NCBI GenBank assembly: GCA_016296985.1
Contig: JAEDHM010000084.1
Span: forward strand, 1-6,193
Reading direction: 5' to 3'
DNA length: 6,193 nucleotides
From: Clostridia bacterium
GTDB lineage: Bacteria > Bacillota > Clostridia > Christensenellales > CAG-1252
Shown piece by piece: positions 1-6,170 of the stretch (its first letter is position 1; each line of letters opens with the position of its first letter). Position numbers and translations under genes: made by a program. The notes beneath the pieces were generated by a model. The model was given only the letters and a program-made list of their open reading frames with translations, did no database searches and was not told where the DNA came from.

Positions 1-12
1 AAATATAATCTC

Positions 13-50
13 AAAAAAAATAAAAGTGTAACATAGTTACACTTTTTTTC
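13..50 (-). terminator. Rho-independent terminator closing the four-gene operon (probably bidirectional)
   Basis: A perfect 11-bp inverted repeat (AAAAGTGTAAC at 22-32 and its complement at 36-46) is separated by a 3-nt loop. Read on the minus strand, the stem is followed after two bases by a run of eight T (the A run at 13-20), which fits a terminator about 70 nt after the stop of the last operon gene. Read on the plus strand it is followed by Ts up to position 49, so it could also stop transcription arriving from the left. The stem is AT-rich but uninterrupted. Confidence 0.8.
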
Positions 51-82
51 TTTATTATCCTAGTTATTATCATAAGGATAAA

Positions 83-108
83 CAAGTTGTTTTCAGCTTG
101 GATTTTTT
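83..108 (+). terminator. Weak plus-strand terminator-like hairpin
   Basis: CAAGTTG (83-89), a TTTT loop and CAGCTTG (94-100) form a 7-bp stem with one G-U pair. It is followed on the plus strand by a run of six T at 103-108. On the minus strand there is no T run, so it does not serve the operon. It could block antisense transcription entering from the left, or be a chance structure in AT-rich DNA. Confidence 0.25.
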
Positions 109-118
109 CAATAAAAAA

Positions 119-1027
119 CTACTCATTTTTATCCTCGTCATCGGGAATTTGAGGATTTTCTTTCTCAATTTCCAAAGCTTTATATTCCTCGATTGCCCTT
201 TGTTTTATAAATTCTTCAACTGCCTTTCTTGCTATTTCTTCCTCGGCTAAACGGCGTTCTTCTTCTGCTTTTTCAAGAAGTTGCTCAGGGCTTTCGCCAC
301 GCTTTTCCGCCTCTTCTTTTTCCTTTTCAAGTCGGTATTTTTTTATAACGACAAAAACTTGAACAACCGCCAAAATTATAAGAGGAAGGGCGATTAAAAT
401 TACGTATCCTTTAACGCTTGTCAAAAATTTAAGGAAAGGTTGAAGCCCCGAAATATTGAGTTTTGCGGTAAATTTTGCCTTTACGTTGGAAACAGGTACA
501 GGGTCGTCAAGGGGAGCATTGGGCAAAATACTTTGGGTAAGGATATACTCTTTTCCGTTGTCCCCCTTGTAAATACAGCTGTCATCAACCCTTTGCAAAC
601 GCAGAGAAGAGAGCGCAAAAGTATCGTCTAAATCACGGAAAATCAAGCTTCCGTCATCTTCAATCTCAAGGGAAAAAGTATCGTCACTTTGCTCGGTTGC
701 GGGAATGACCACGGCGTGGGTAACGTTGAATCCCTTTACCTTTCCACCCTCGGCGGTATAGACCACGTAATCACCTTCTTTAAGCTGATCAGCGGTGGTT
801 TCTTTCGCCAAAAAATAGCTACCTTTTGGCAATTCGGGAGTCATACTTTCAGTAAGTACCGAATAGATTTTATATCCAAAAACAGAAGCTTCCCCTTTTG
901 TTTTGATTTGAACAAGACAAACGATCAGAAGCACTAAAACGAAAAGGAAAAGTAAACCGAAAAAAGCCGATATTACACGGCTTATAATCTTTTGGGTTTT
1001 TGTTTGTTCTTTTTTCGCTTTAGTCAT
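119..1027 (-). CDS. SipW-like (S26B, Ser/His) signal peptidase I with a charged C-terminal cytoplasmic helix
   Basis: 302-aa membrane peptidase predicted to cleave signal sequences of exported proteins on the outer face of the membrane. A basic N-terminus is followed by a membrane helix (about 14-42). The motif VLTESMTPELPKG (57-69) then carries the likely nucleophile Ser61. A GDYVVY box (85-90) precedes NVTHAVV, where His104 replaces the Lys of ordinary bacterial SPase I, as in SipW, archaeal and ER enzymes. KGDNG (154-158) with a following DDPVPV (174-179) matches the family's Asp-containing last box. A second membrane helix spans about 206-228. The remaining 74 residues are a Glu/Lys/Arg-rich helix, probably cytoplasmic; I do not know such a tail from typical SipW proteins. 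It is the last gene of the operon, 9 nt after the preceding stop, with no clear ribosome binding site, so translation is probably coupled. The only sensible start is this ATG. The TasA-like product of the first gene is the obvious candidate substrate (inference). Family assignment is fairly secure; substrate is not. Confidence 0.85.
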   Translation of the reverse strand: MTKAKKEQTKTQKIISRVISAFFGLLFLFVLVLLIVCLVQIKTKGEASVFGYKIYSVLTESMTPELPKGSYFLAKETTADQLKEGDYVVYTAEGGKVKGFNVTHAVVIPATEQSDDTFSLEIEDDGSLIFRDLDDTFALSSLRLQRVDDSCIYKGDNGKEYILTQSILPNAPLDDPVPVSNVKAKFTAKLNISGLQPFLKFLTSVKGYVILIALPLIILAVVQVFVVIKKYRLEKEKEEAEKRGESPEQLLEKAEEERRLAEEEIARKAVEEFIKQRAIEEYKALEIEKENPQIPDDEDKNE

Positions 1028-1036
1028 AAGGCTTTT

Positions 1037-3472
1037 TTATTTTTTCTTACGGCCAAACAACCCTTTCTTTTTGGTTTTTTCTTCCGTATCTTCGTTGCCT
1101 GCAACTTTGGGGTTGTTTAAAACCTCCTTAACGTTGTCGGCAGTAACGTTAATGGTGGTGTAAGAACGAGGAATAAAGGTACGAGGCTTAGGCTCGGTTG
1201 AATCGGTAGGAGTATGTTTTACAACAACACTCTTAGACTCGGTGTCAACAACCTCGCTTTCAACCTTTTTGCTTTCTTCCTCCCTTTTCGCTGCGTTTCT
1301 TGCTACCATAGCCTCAAGTTCGGCATCGTCAAAACCAAGCTCGTCCTCAAAGGAAATAGTTGCTGTGGCGGGGCGAATTTTTGTAGCGGAAGGAGCTTTG
1401 ACCTCTTTAAGATCCTCGTCGCTAACGCCAACTTCATCTTTTTCAAGCTCGGCAAGGCGTTCTTCCGCACTTCGAGGGGCAAAGGAGAATTCTCCGGTAG
1501 ATTCTTTTTTATCCTCAACCTCTTCTTCGGGCTGGGGAGTTTCCTCTTGAACAAAGCCTTGCTCTCTTTCATAACGGGAAACGCCTGTTTCGTCAACGTC
1601 GGTAAGGGACAAGTCGGCTTCGGGAACGTCAGGTATAATTTCCACACTTTCCTCGGTCTTTTCTTGTACGTCGGAAGGTTCTTCCTTCTTATCCTCGGGT
1701 TCTTTATCCAAGTCATCGAAAATATCGTACTTGAGCAATTCGGCAAGTTCTTCCATATCAATTATGGCTTGCTTTTGCTGTGCTTCCAAATCTTGATAGT
1801 GGGCGGTGATCATACGCTTGAGAGCAAGCTCTTGATTAGCGCGCATTTGAGCAAGCTTTGCTTGTTCGGATTTACGCAAGTGAAGCATTGCATCGTTTTC
1901 CAAAGGCGCGATATACTGTTGAGCCTTTTCTCTTTCCAACTGCTCGCGTAATTGCGCTTTTTCAATTTCGCATCTTGCCTTTTCAGCATCGTAAATCGCT
2001 TTAAGACGGGCTTGTTCTTCAAGAATTCTCTCTTTCGCATCTGCTTTTTCAGCGGCGATACGTTGGCGAGTAGCCTCTTCTTCTTCACGGCGAATACGCT
2101 CTTCTCTTTCAAGTTGCTCGCGATATAGCCTGTCCTTTTCAAGTTTTTTGTTAAGTTTTTCTTGACGGGCATGCTCTTTTTCGGCGCGTTTTTCCTCGGC
2201 AATTCTCTTTCTCTCCAAAGCTTTTGCCTCTTTAAGCGCATCCATTTTCGCCTTGATTTCTTGTTGCTCGAGAAGACGTTCAAGTCTAAGTTGATTTTCA
2301 GCGTCTTGCTTTGCAACGTTGATTTTGTGTTGCAACAAAACTCTGTCAATACATTTGTTGATTTTTGCGGTTTCTTCCCTTGTTACGTCGCTAACCATAG
2401 GTATTTTGGTAAAAATACGCCTTGTTTCAAACAATGAAAGTTTGAGTTGAGGGAAGTCGTCAGGCACGAAGTCGTCGATATTTTTGGTAATATACTCCGC
2501 TTCAAGGTCCTTTTGTTTTTTCTTTTGCTCTTCGGGAGTTTCTTCAACCTCGCCAACCTTTCCTCTTACAAGAGTTTCGAGAATAATGTTGTTGAGCAAA
2601 ACGAGGTTGTTGTATTTTTCAACTGCGGCAGGGGGCAAGGGCTCGGTTGCGTCAACGTTTTTAACGTCGAAACCAACTTGACCGTAAGTATCGATAAACT
2701 GCCACAAAACCAATGCCTTTTTAAAGTTGGGGTCCTTCAAAATTACGTTGGTACGAATAATAGGAGGGCGTACCAGCGCGCAACTAACCATAACTTTTGC
2801 GAAGGGAGAGGATAAGAAACCGTTTACGATTTGCACCATCTTTTGAACACGTTGGAAATCGGTAAGTTCGGCAGAATCATCCTTTAATACCGCATCAATG
2901 GGCATGTGCAAAACGGTATCCATATTGCACTTGATTTGACTGTTGCCAACTTGATAATCGGTGGAAACCTTAACGGAGAAGGTATCAGAATCGCTTGATG
3001 CTTGCTTGATCATTTCCCAACGCTTGGTAAGGAATTGGTGCACCTTCAAAATGAGGGTATAAATAAAACGGTTTTCATAAATTTCGAAAGATTCTTCCTT
3101 GCTGATATTGAGAATCTTGCTGGGAATAACCATACCGTTTTTGTCAACAGAACTTATGAAGTTGGTGTGCTGAGCAAGGTGCTTTACAGATTCGGTAGAA
3201 ATAGAACGAGCAAGAGAGATATCAACGATATCTTCTTCTTGTTGGATAAATTTACGAGGGTTTCTTACAATGGTATCAAGAGCGATTACGGCATCTTCAA
3301 CAGCCTCAACCCAGTCGAGGTCAAAAATCTTCTTTTTGAAGCGCTGAGACATTGTGTAGGTATTTTTACCCTTCACAATGCCCTCCATATAGGGCGCGTA
3401 AAAAGATTCTTGCTTTAAGAAAGAATTTAGATTATAAACGCACGCTTCAAGATGAGTTTTATCAATAGCCAT
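1037..3472 (-). CDS. DUF2357-like N-terminal domain fused to a long coiled coil and acidic tail; putative partner of the McrB-like ATPase
   Basis: 811-aa protein without signal peptide or membrane helix, presumably cytoplasmic. Residues about 80-300 form the globular part. SVKHLAQHT (95-103) and E-x-YENRFIYTL (130-140) resemble the 'EN-R-F' core of DUF2357 proteins, which commonly sit next to McrB-type AAA+ genes, as here. In those proteins a PD-(D/E)xK nuclease often follows; I see no such motif in this one. Instead, residues about 380-575 are an almost unbroken Glu/Lys/Arg/Ala/Gln-rich helix, predicted coiled coil or single alpha helix. Residues 585-700 are acidic and low-complexity, and after a short FEDELGFDDAELEAM stretch (708-722) the chain ends in a basic tail, KKKGLFGRKKK. 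The start ATG has an AGGT 9 nt upstream and lies 15 nt after the ATPase stop. The DUF2357 link rests on motif memory and neighbourhood, so it is moderate; alternatively it is an unclassified scaffold protein. The gene itself is certain. Confidence 0.8.
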   Translation of the reverse strand: MAIDKTHLEACVYNLNSFLKQESFYAPYMEGIVKGKNTYTMSQRFKKKIFDLDWVEAVEDAVIALDTIVRNPRKFIQQEEDIVDISLARSISTESVKHLAQHTNFISSVDKNGMVIPSKILNISKEESFEIYENRFIYTLILKVHQFLTKRWEMIKQASSDSDTFSVKVSTDYQVGNSQIKCNMDTVLHMPIDAVLKDDSAELTDFQRVQKMVQIVNGFLSSPFAKVMVSCALVRPPIIRTNVILKDPNFKKALVLWQFIDTYGQVGFDVKNVDATEPLPPAAVEKYNNLVLLNNIILETLVRGKVGEVEETPEEQKKKQKDLEAEYITKNIDDFVPDDFPQLKLSLFETRRIFTKIPMVSDVTREETAKINKCIDRVLLQHKINVAKQDAENQLRLERLLEQQEIKAKMDALKEAKALERKRIAEEKRAEKEHARQEKLNKKLEKDRLYREQLEREERIRREEEEATRQRIAAEKADAKERILEEQARLKAIYDAEKARCEIEKAQLREQLEREKAQQYIAPLENDAMLHLRKSEQAKLAQMRANQELALKRMITAHYQDLEAQQKQAIIDMEELAELLKYDIFDDLDKEPEDKKEEPSDVQEKTEESVEIIPDVPEADLSLTDVDETGVSRYEREQGFVQEETPQPEEEVEDKKESTGEFSFAPRSAEERLAELEKDEVGVSDEDLKEVKAPSATKIRPATATISFEDELGFDDAELEAMVARNAAKREEESKKVESEVVDTESKSVVVKHTPTDSTEPKPRTFIPRSYTTINVTADNVKEVLNNPKVAGNEDTEEKTKKKGLFGRKKK

Positions 3473-3480
3473 AATCTTTT

Positions 3481-3484
3481 ACCT
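3481..3484 (-). promoter_or_regulatory. Ribosome binding site for the 811-aa coiled-coil protein
   Basis: AGGT on the minus strand, 8 nt before the ATG (3470-3472) and only three bases after the stop codon of the ATPase gene (3488-3490). This supports the chosen start and tight translational linkage of the two genes. Confidence 0.55.
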
Positions 3485-3487
3485 AAA

Positions 3488-5023
3488 TTAGAACAACTTC
3501 TTAAGTCTTTCCAAATATTCCTTACATTCGGTCATATTCTCTTCACCGAAGTTGTCGGACAAATATTGGATATAAGCATCAACTTCGTCACGAATGTACG
3601 CCAAGTTGAGGGATTCAAACTTACGAAGAATTTTGTTGCACAAAACGTAGTCAAGACCGTCGATTTCGGTACCACCGCAGGCGACGAAAACGGGAACGAA
3701 TTCTTTCAACTGTTTTACGATACGGTTACCAAAGGCAAGACGGAAGTGCTCGATAACGTAGTTGTCCATATCTTCAAACTTTTGAATGTTTTCCGGGCTT
3801 ACTTTATGTTCTTCCATCGCAACCTTGTACATTGCTTCGATATGCTTGTAGGAAACGTGGATTTTTTCAGTTACGGGACAGTCGAAAGGTTGAGCCTTGC
3901 TGTTGATGTTGATAGGCATACCACGGTCGTAAACCTTATCGGAAATAGCGAAGGTCGAGTCGTCGTTGTTCGCGGTGCCAACGTACCACATATTTTCGGG
4001 CAAACGGAATCTTCCCTTTATAACGTGCTTGGGGTCGCTGGGCCAACCGGAAGGAACAAGGTCGACTACCCATTGTTCACGAGAAGGCATTTCCAAAATA
4101 GAAAGCATTTCGGCGAAGTAGTACTCGACACGCGCAATGTTCATTTCGTCCAATACGCAAACGTAAACGTCTTCGGAATAAGTAGCGTCGTACATCGCCC
4201 TCAATGTTTCGGTTTCGTTGAAACGCTTTGTAAATTCGTTGAAGTATCCGAAAATTTCGGTACGGTCACGCCAGGAAGGTTGTACTGAAGTAATACAAGT
4301 GGGGTTGTCAAAGAAGTGACCGATACATTCGGGCAATGAAGTTTTACCGGTACCGGAAATACCCTGCAAGATTACCAAACGGGTTGTTGCGTAAGCACTG
4401 AAGAAAAGACGGATTATACGAATATCGTAATAAAGTTTACGCCAAGGTCTGTCAGGGTTGTTTGCTGCGTACAAACGGAAACGGTCGCAAAGCTCGGACA
4501 AGGTAATGTCCCAGTTGTAGTTGCGTTCGGGTCCGCCCTCTTCCCATTTGCGGTCAACGCTTGAAAGTTTGTAGAAACGGGATTCGCCCTCCTTGATGTC
4601 ACCCGTGTCGCCTTCTTGACTTTCACCCTCGCCAAGTTCGGTTTGAAAGCCAACGTCGGAAATGCGCATTTGAAGAATACGGTCCTTTTCCATGTTTACG
4701 CGAACAAGTTGTCTTTTCAACTCGGTAATTTCGTCAACCAAGTCTTGATTTAAAACAACGTTTTTGCGTTTTAGACGGCGAGCAAAGCGGATGATTAAAT
4801 AAATGATAACCCAAACCAAAGCGATAATAACCGCAGCGATCAAAATTGCGATTACAACAGCCAAAGCCCAGTTTCCTGCATTCCAGCCGGGAGAATAGGT
4901 GTCGAATACGTTTTTGTACTCAACAAAGTTGACCATTTGGAAAAGACCACCGAATATTCCCATGAATATTTTGACAAGTCCACCAACGAATACACCTAGA
5001 AAATCTTTTAAGAAATCAATCAT
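3488..5023 (-). CDS. Membrane-anchored McrB-type AAA+ ATPase
   Basis: 511 aa from the ATG at 5021-5023 (numbering from there). Walker A is GISGTGKTS (221-229, Lys227); Walker B is VCVLDEMNIARVEYYF (288-303, Asp292/Glu293), the form typical of the McrB/MoxR-like AAA+ branch. PSWRDRTEIFGYFN (249-262) is the family's characteristic pore-side segment. GTANNDDST (349-357) supplies sensor 1, and SDKVYDRG (361-368) a probable arginine finger, Arg367. In place of an N-terminal DNA-binding domain there is a glycine-rich hydrophobic stretch (about 8-32), a strong membrane helix (51-80), a basic patch RFARRLKRK (79-87), a short coiled coil (91-119) and an acidic linker (132-148). The basic patch places the AAA+ module in the cytoplasm. 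A hexameric remodelling motor tied to the membrane is the natural reading (inference). It lies between the TasA-like and DUF2357-like genes with short gaps, so it probably works with both. A further in-frame GTG at 5027-5029 overlaps the ribosome binding site and is less likely to be the start. Confidence 0.92.
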   Translation of the reverse strand: MIDFLKDFLGVFVGGLVKIFMGIFGGLFQMVNFVEYKNVFDTYSPGWNAGNWALAVVIAILIAAVIIALVWVIIYLIIRFARRLKRKNVVLNQDLVDEITELKRQLVRVNMEKDRILQMRISDVGFQTELGEGESQEGDTGDIKEGESRFYKLSSVDRKWEEGGPERNYNWDITLSELCDRFRLYAANNPDRPWRKLYYDIRIIRLFFSAYATTRLVILQGISGTGKTSLPECIGHFFDNPTCITSVQPSWRDRTEIFGYFNEFTKRFNETETLRAMYDATYSEDVYVCVLDEMNIARVEYYFAEMLSILEMPSREQWVVDLVPSGWPSDPKHVIKGRFRLPENMWYVGTANNDDSTFAISDKVYDRGMPININSKAQPFDCPVTEKIHVSYKHIEAMYKVAMEEHKVSPENIQKFEDMDNYVIEHFRLAFGNRIVKQLKEFVPVFVACGGTEIDGLDYVLCNKILRKFESLNLAYIRDEVDAYIQYLSDNFGEENMTECKEYLERLKKLF

Positions 5024-5026
5024 TTG

Positions 5027-5036
5027 CACCGCCTTT
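5027..5036 (-). promoter_or_regulatory. Strong ribosome binding site that decides the ATPase start
   Basis: The minus strand reads AAAGGCGGTG here, and its last eight bases match the consensus AGGAGGTG at seven of eight positions. The core GGCGG is 5 nt from the ATG at 5021-5023. The upstream in-frame GTG (5027-5029) is part of this site, so the ATG, giving 511 aa, is preferred over the 513-aa version. Confidence 0.7.
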
Positions 5037-5044
5037 CAATATCA

Positions 5045-5944
5045 CTATTCTTCGTCGGATATTGAACTAAATTTTACTGACAAACTAACCTTTCCGCCTA
5101 AAACGTCGTCAACACATTCAAGGTCGGTTCCTTCAATCCATACAACAATGCTGTAACGGACTATTTGTTTTGACTGAATGTCAAATTGCTGGTCACGTAA
5201 GATAATAGAATCCGAAATAAAGTTTACGCAAAGCCATTCTTCATCCTCATTTACGGGATGAGTTACCGGATCGGGTACAACTTGGTCGCCGTTACCACCG
5301 CTTACGTATTCTTGCGTGGTACCGTCTTCAAGAGGCTCGGTCCTTTCTTTCGCATAGCAAGTATAAACGTTTTCGGTAGGAACCCATTCGCCGTTTACTT
5401 CTTCATAAACGTTGCGAACGATAAGCAAACGCATTGCCGCTTCAAGTCCCTTGTAAGTGTTGCTTAGGGTAATTTCTTCAACGTACTTGCAATCCTTAAG
5501 TCCATTGTTTCTGAGATAGAAGGTGTTGGCGATATAGTTGTCACCATTGAGTTCACCTTCCCCGTTTACGATACCTTCGATATCAATACTTTCATAGGCG
5601 ACGTTATCCATAAACTTGGGTCCGTCAATACCCAAAGCGGAAGAAGGTTTTGTAAACGCGAAATCTTGACTGAGGGAGAGAGATTGACCAGAAGAGCGAT
5701 CAACGGTAATACGGAAACTGTTGAAATCGATAAAGGCAAGTATAGAATAAACGGCAGCGGTAATCAAAACTGCTGCAAGCAAGAAAATAGTAACGACAAG
5801 AGTAGCAGTACGCCTTCTTGTCTTTGCGCGCACGCTACGTCGTTTTGCTATGTAGTCAAACTGACCGTTTGATTTTTGGACCAATCCCGTTGCCTCTTTT
5901 TCAACAGGTACTTCGGGAGAGGTATCTTTTTTCTTCTTTGCCAT
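5045..5944 (-). CDS. TasA-like exported or membrane-anchored protein (putative SipW-type peptidase substrate)
   Basis: 299 aa; first gene of the operon. An unusually long basic N-terminal arm (1-46, ending KTRRR) precedes one hydrophobic segment (about 47-71), giving an N-in, C-out topology. The segment ends LAFIDFNSF (69-77), which recalls the 'A-[FY]-x-D' start of mature TasA/CalY proteins that follows SipW cleavage. NTFYLRNNGLK (140-150) resembles the 'F-x-x-x-NNG' strand of Bacillus TasA as I remember it, and YSIVVWIEG (264-272) with the closing strand SLSVKFS (287-293) is a pattern I associate with SipW-dependent exported proteins. Cysteines lie at 152, 196, 239 and 277. The exposed part is probably a beta-sandwich that might polymerise or decorate the surface; this is inference. 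The link to TasA is by short motifs only and could be wrong; single-pass membrane topology is secure. The ATG has AAGGGTGA just upstream, and the next gene starts 21 nt after the stop. Confidence 0.82.
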   Translation of the reverse strand: MAKKKKDTSPEVPVEKEATGLVQKSNGQFDYIAKRRSVRAKTRRRTATLVVTIFLLAAVLITAAVYSILAFIDFNSFRITVDRSSGQSLSLSQDFAFTKPSSALGIDGPKFMDNVAYESIDIEGIVNGEGELNGDNYIANTFYLRNNGLKDCKYVEEITLSNTYKGLEAAMRLLIVRNVYEEVNGEWVPTENVYTCYAKERTEPLEDGTTQEYVSGGNGDQVVPDPVTHPVNEDEEWLCVNFISDSIILRDQQFDIQSKQIVRYSIVVWIEGTDLECVDDVLGGKVSLSVKFSSISDEE

Positions 5945-5947
5945 AAA

Positions 5948-5955
5948 TCACCCTT
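5948..5955 (-). promoter_or_regulatory. Ribosome binding site of the first operon gene
   Basis: AAGGGTGA on the minus strand, with the AAGGG core 6 nt from the ATG at 5942-5944. It fixes the start of the TasA-like gene. Confidence 0.7.
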
Positions 5956-5964
5956 GGCATAAAT

Positions 5965-6036
5965 ATAATACGCCGTAATGCGCAAAAAAATCGCACAATT
6001 TGGCATACTACTTATAATAATAACACATTATTATTA
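5965..6036 (-). promoter_or_regulatory. Probable promoter region of the operon
   Basis: This is the only gap of promoter size ahead of the four genes and it is clearly more AT-rich than the coding DNA. On the minus strand there is a -10-like TATTAT at 5965-5970 and further TATTAT/TATAAG candidates at about 6013-6024, but no convincing -35 hexamer at 16-18 nt from any of them. If the 5965-5970 box is used the leader would be very short, about 14 nt. The exact start site cannot be read from sequence. Confidence 0.35.
6015..6036. repeat. Perfect A/T-only palindrome upstream of the operon
   Basis: TAATAATAA (6015-6023), CACA, then TTATTATTA (6028-6036): a 9-bp perfect inverted repeat about 70 nt before the first start codon. 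It overlaps possible -10 elements, so it could be an operator for a dimeric regulator, but all-A/T palindromes also arise by chance in such DNA. Confidence 0.35.
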
Positions 6037-6068
6037 AATTTCATATTAAGACTAGACTAAAACTTTTG

Positions 6069-6106
6069 CTTAAATCTATGATTTAAGAAGCATTTTTGGG
6101 TTTTTT
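6069..6106 (+). terminator. Plus-strand hairpin with following T runs (possible terminator)
   Basis: CTTAAATC (6069-6076), a TAT loop and GATTTAAG (6080-6087) form a perfect 8-bp stem, which can be rearranged to a longer bulged stem with TGCTT (6067-6071) and AAGCA (6088-6092). T runs at 6093-6097 and 6101-6106 follow on the plus strand. No plus-strand gene precedes it, and on the minus strand there is no T run, so its purpose is unclear; it may belong to the adjoining repeat element. Confidence 0.3.
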
Positions 6107-6137
6107 ACTAATATTCTTGTAAAATCCGTTTCCTTTC

Positions 6138-6170
6138 CAGGAGATTCTTCGCTTACGCTCTGAATGACAG
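6138..6170. repeat. Partial dispersed intergenic repeat of the 'GATTCTTCGC...GAATGACA' type
   Basis: The segment GAGATTCTTCGCTTACGCTC followed by TGAATGACAG closely resembles a short imperfectly palindromic repeat that I recall from intergenic regions of many bacterial genomes, usually read on the other strand as TGTCATTCTGAGCG...GAAGAATCTC. The outer arms ATTC and GAAT (6144-6147 and 6162-6165) still pair, the middle poorly. It sits at the window edge in non-coding DNA, so its full extent is not visible. Identification is from memory. Confidence 0.55.

Noticed and set aside
55..81. Inverted repeat TTATCCT/AGGATAA with a 13-nt loop
   Set aside because: Seven AT-rich base pairs around a large loop and no adjoining T run; likely chance next to the much stronger terminator at 13-50.
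1214..1951. Plus-strand open frame of 245 codons, rich in Phe and Leu
   Set aside because: It is the complement of the Glu/Lys-rich coiled-coil and acidic region; GAA/AAG codons read backwards give TTC/CTT, which makes a false membrane-like protein.
1303..2349. Two additional minus-strand open frames inside the coiled-coil gene
   Set aside because: They are Lys/Arg/Leu-rich frame-shifted readings of the low-complexity purine-rich coding strand with no start context or motif of their own. I see no sign of a real frameshift, as the main frame runs unbroken for 811 codons.
3452..4288. Long open frame on the plus strand (278 codons) opposite the ATPase gene
   Set aside because: It is antisense to the conserved Walker B, sensor and C-terminal parts of the AAA+ domain, and its translation shows no recognisable family motif. 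It is a by-product of the codon use of the real gene.
1037..5023. A classical McrBC-type restriction system
   Set aside because: The motor is McrB-like, but no PD-(D/E)xK nuclease motif and no DNA-binding domain are visible, and the motor has a membrane helix. A restriction function is not supported, although a defence role by another mechanism is still possible.
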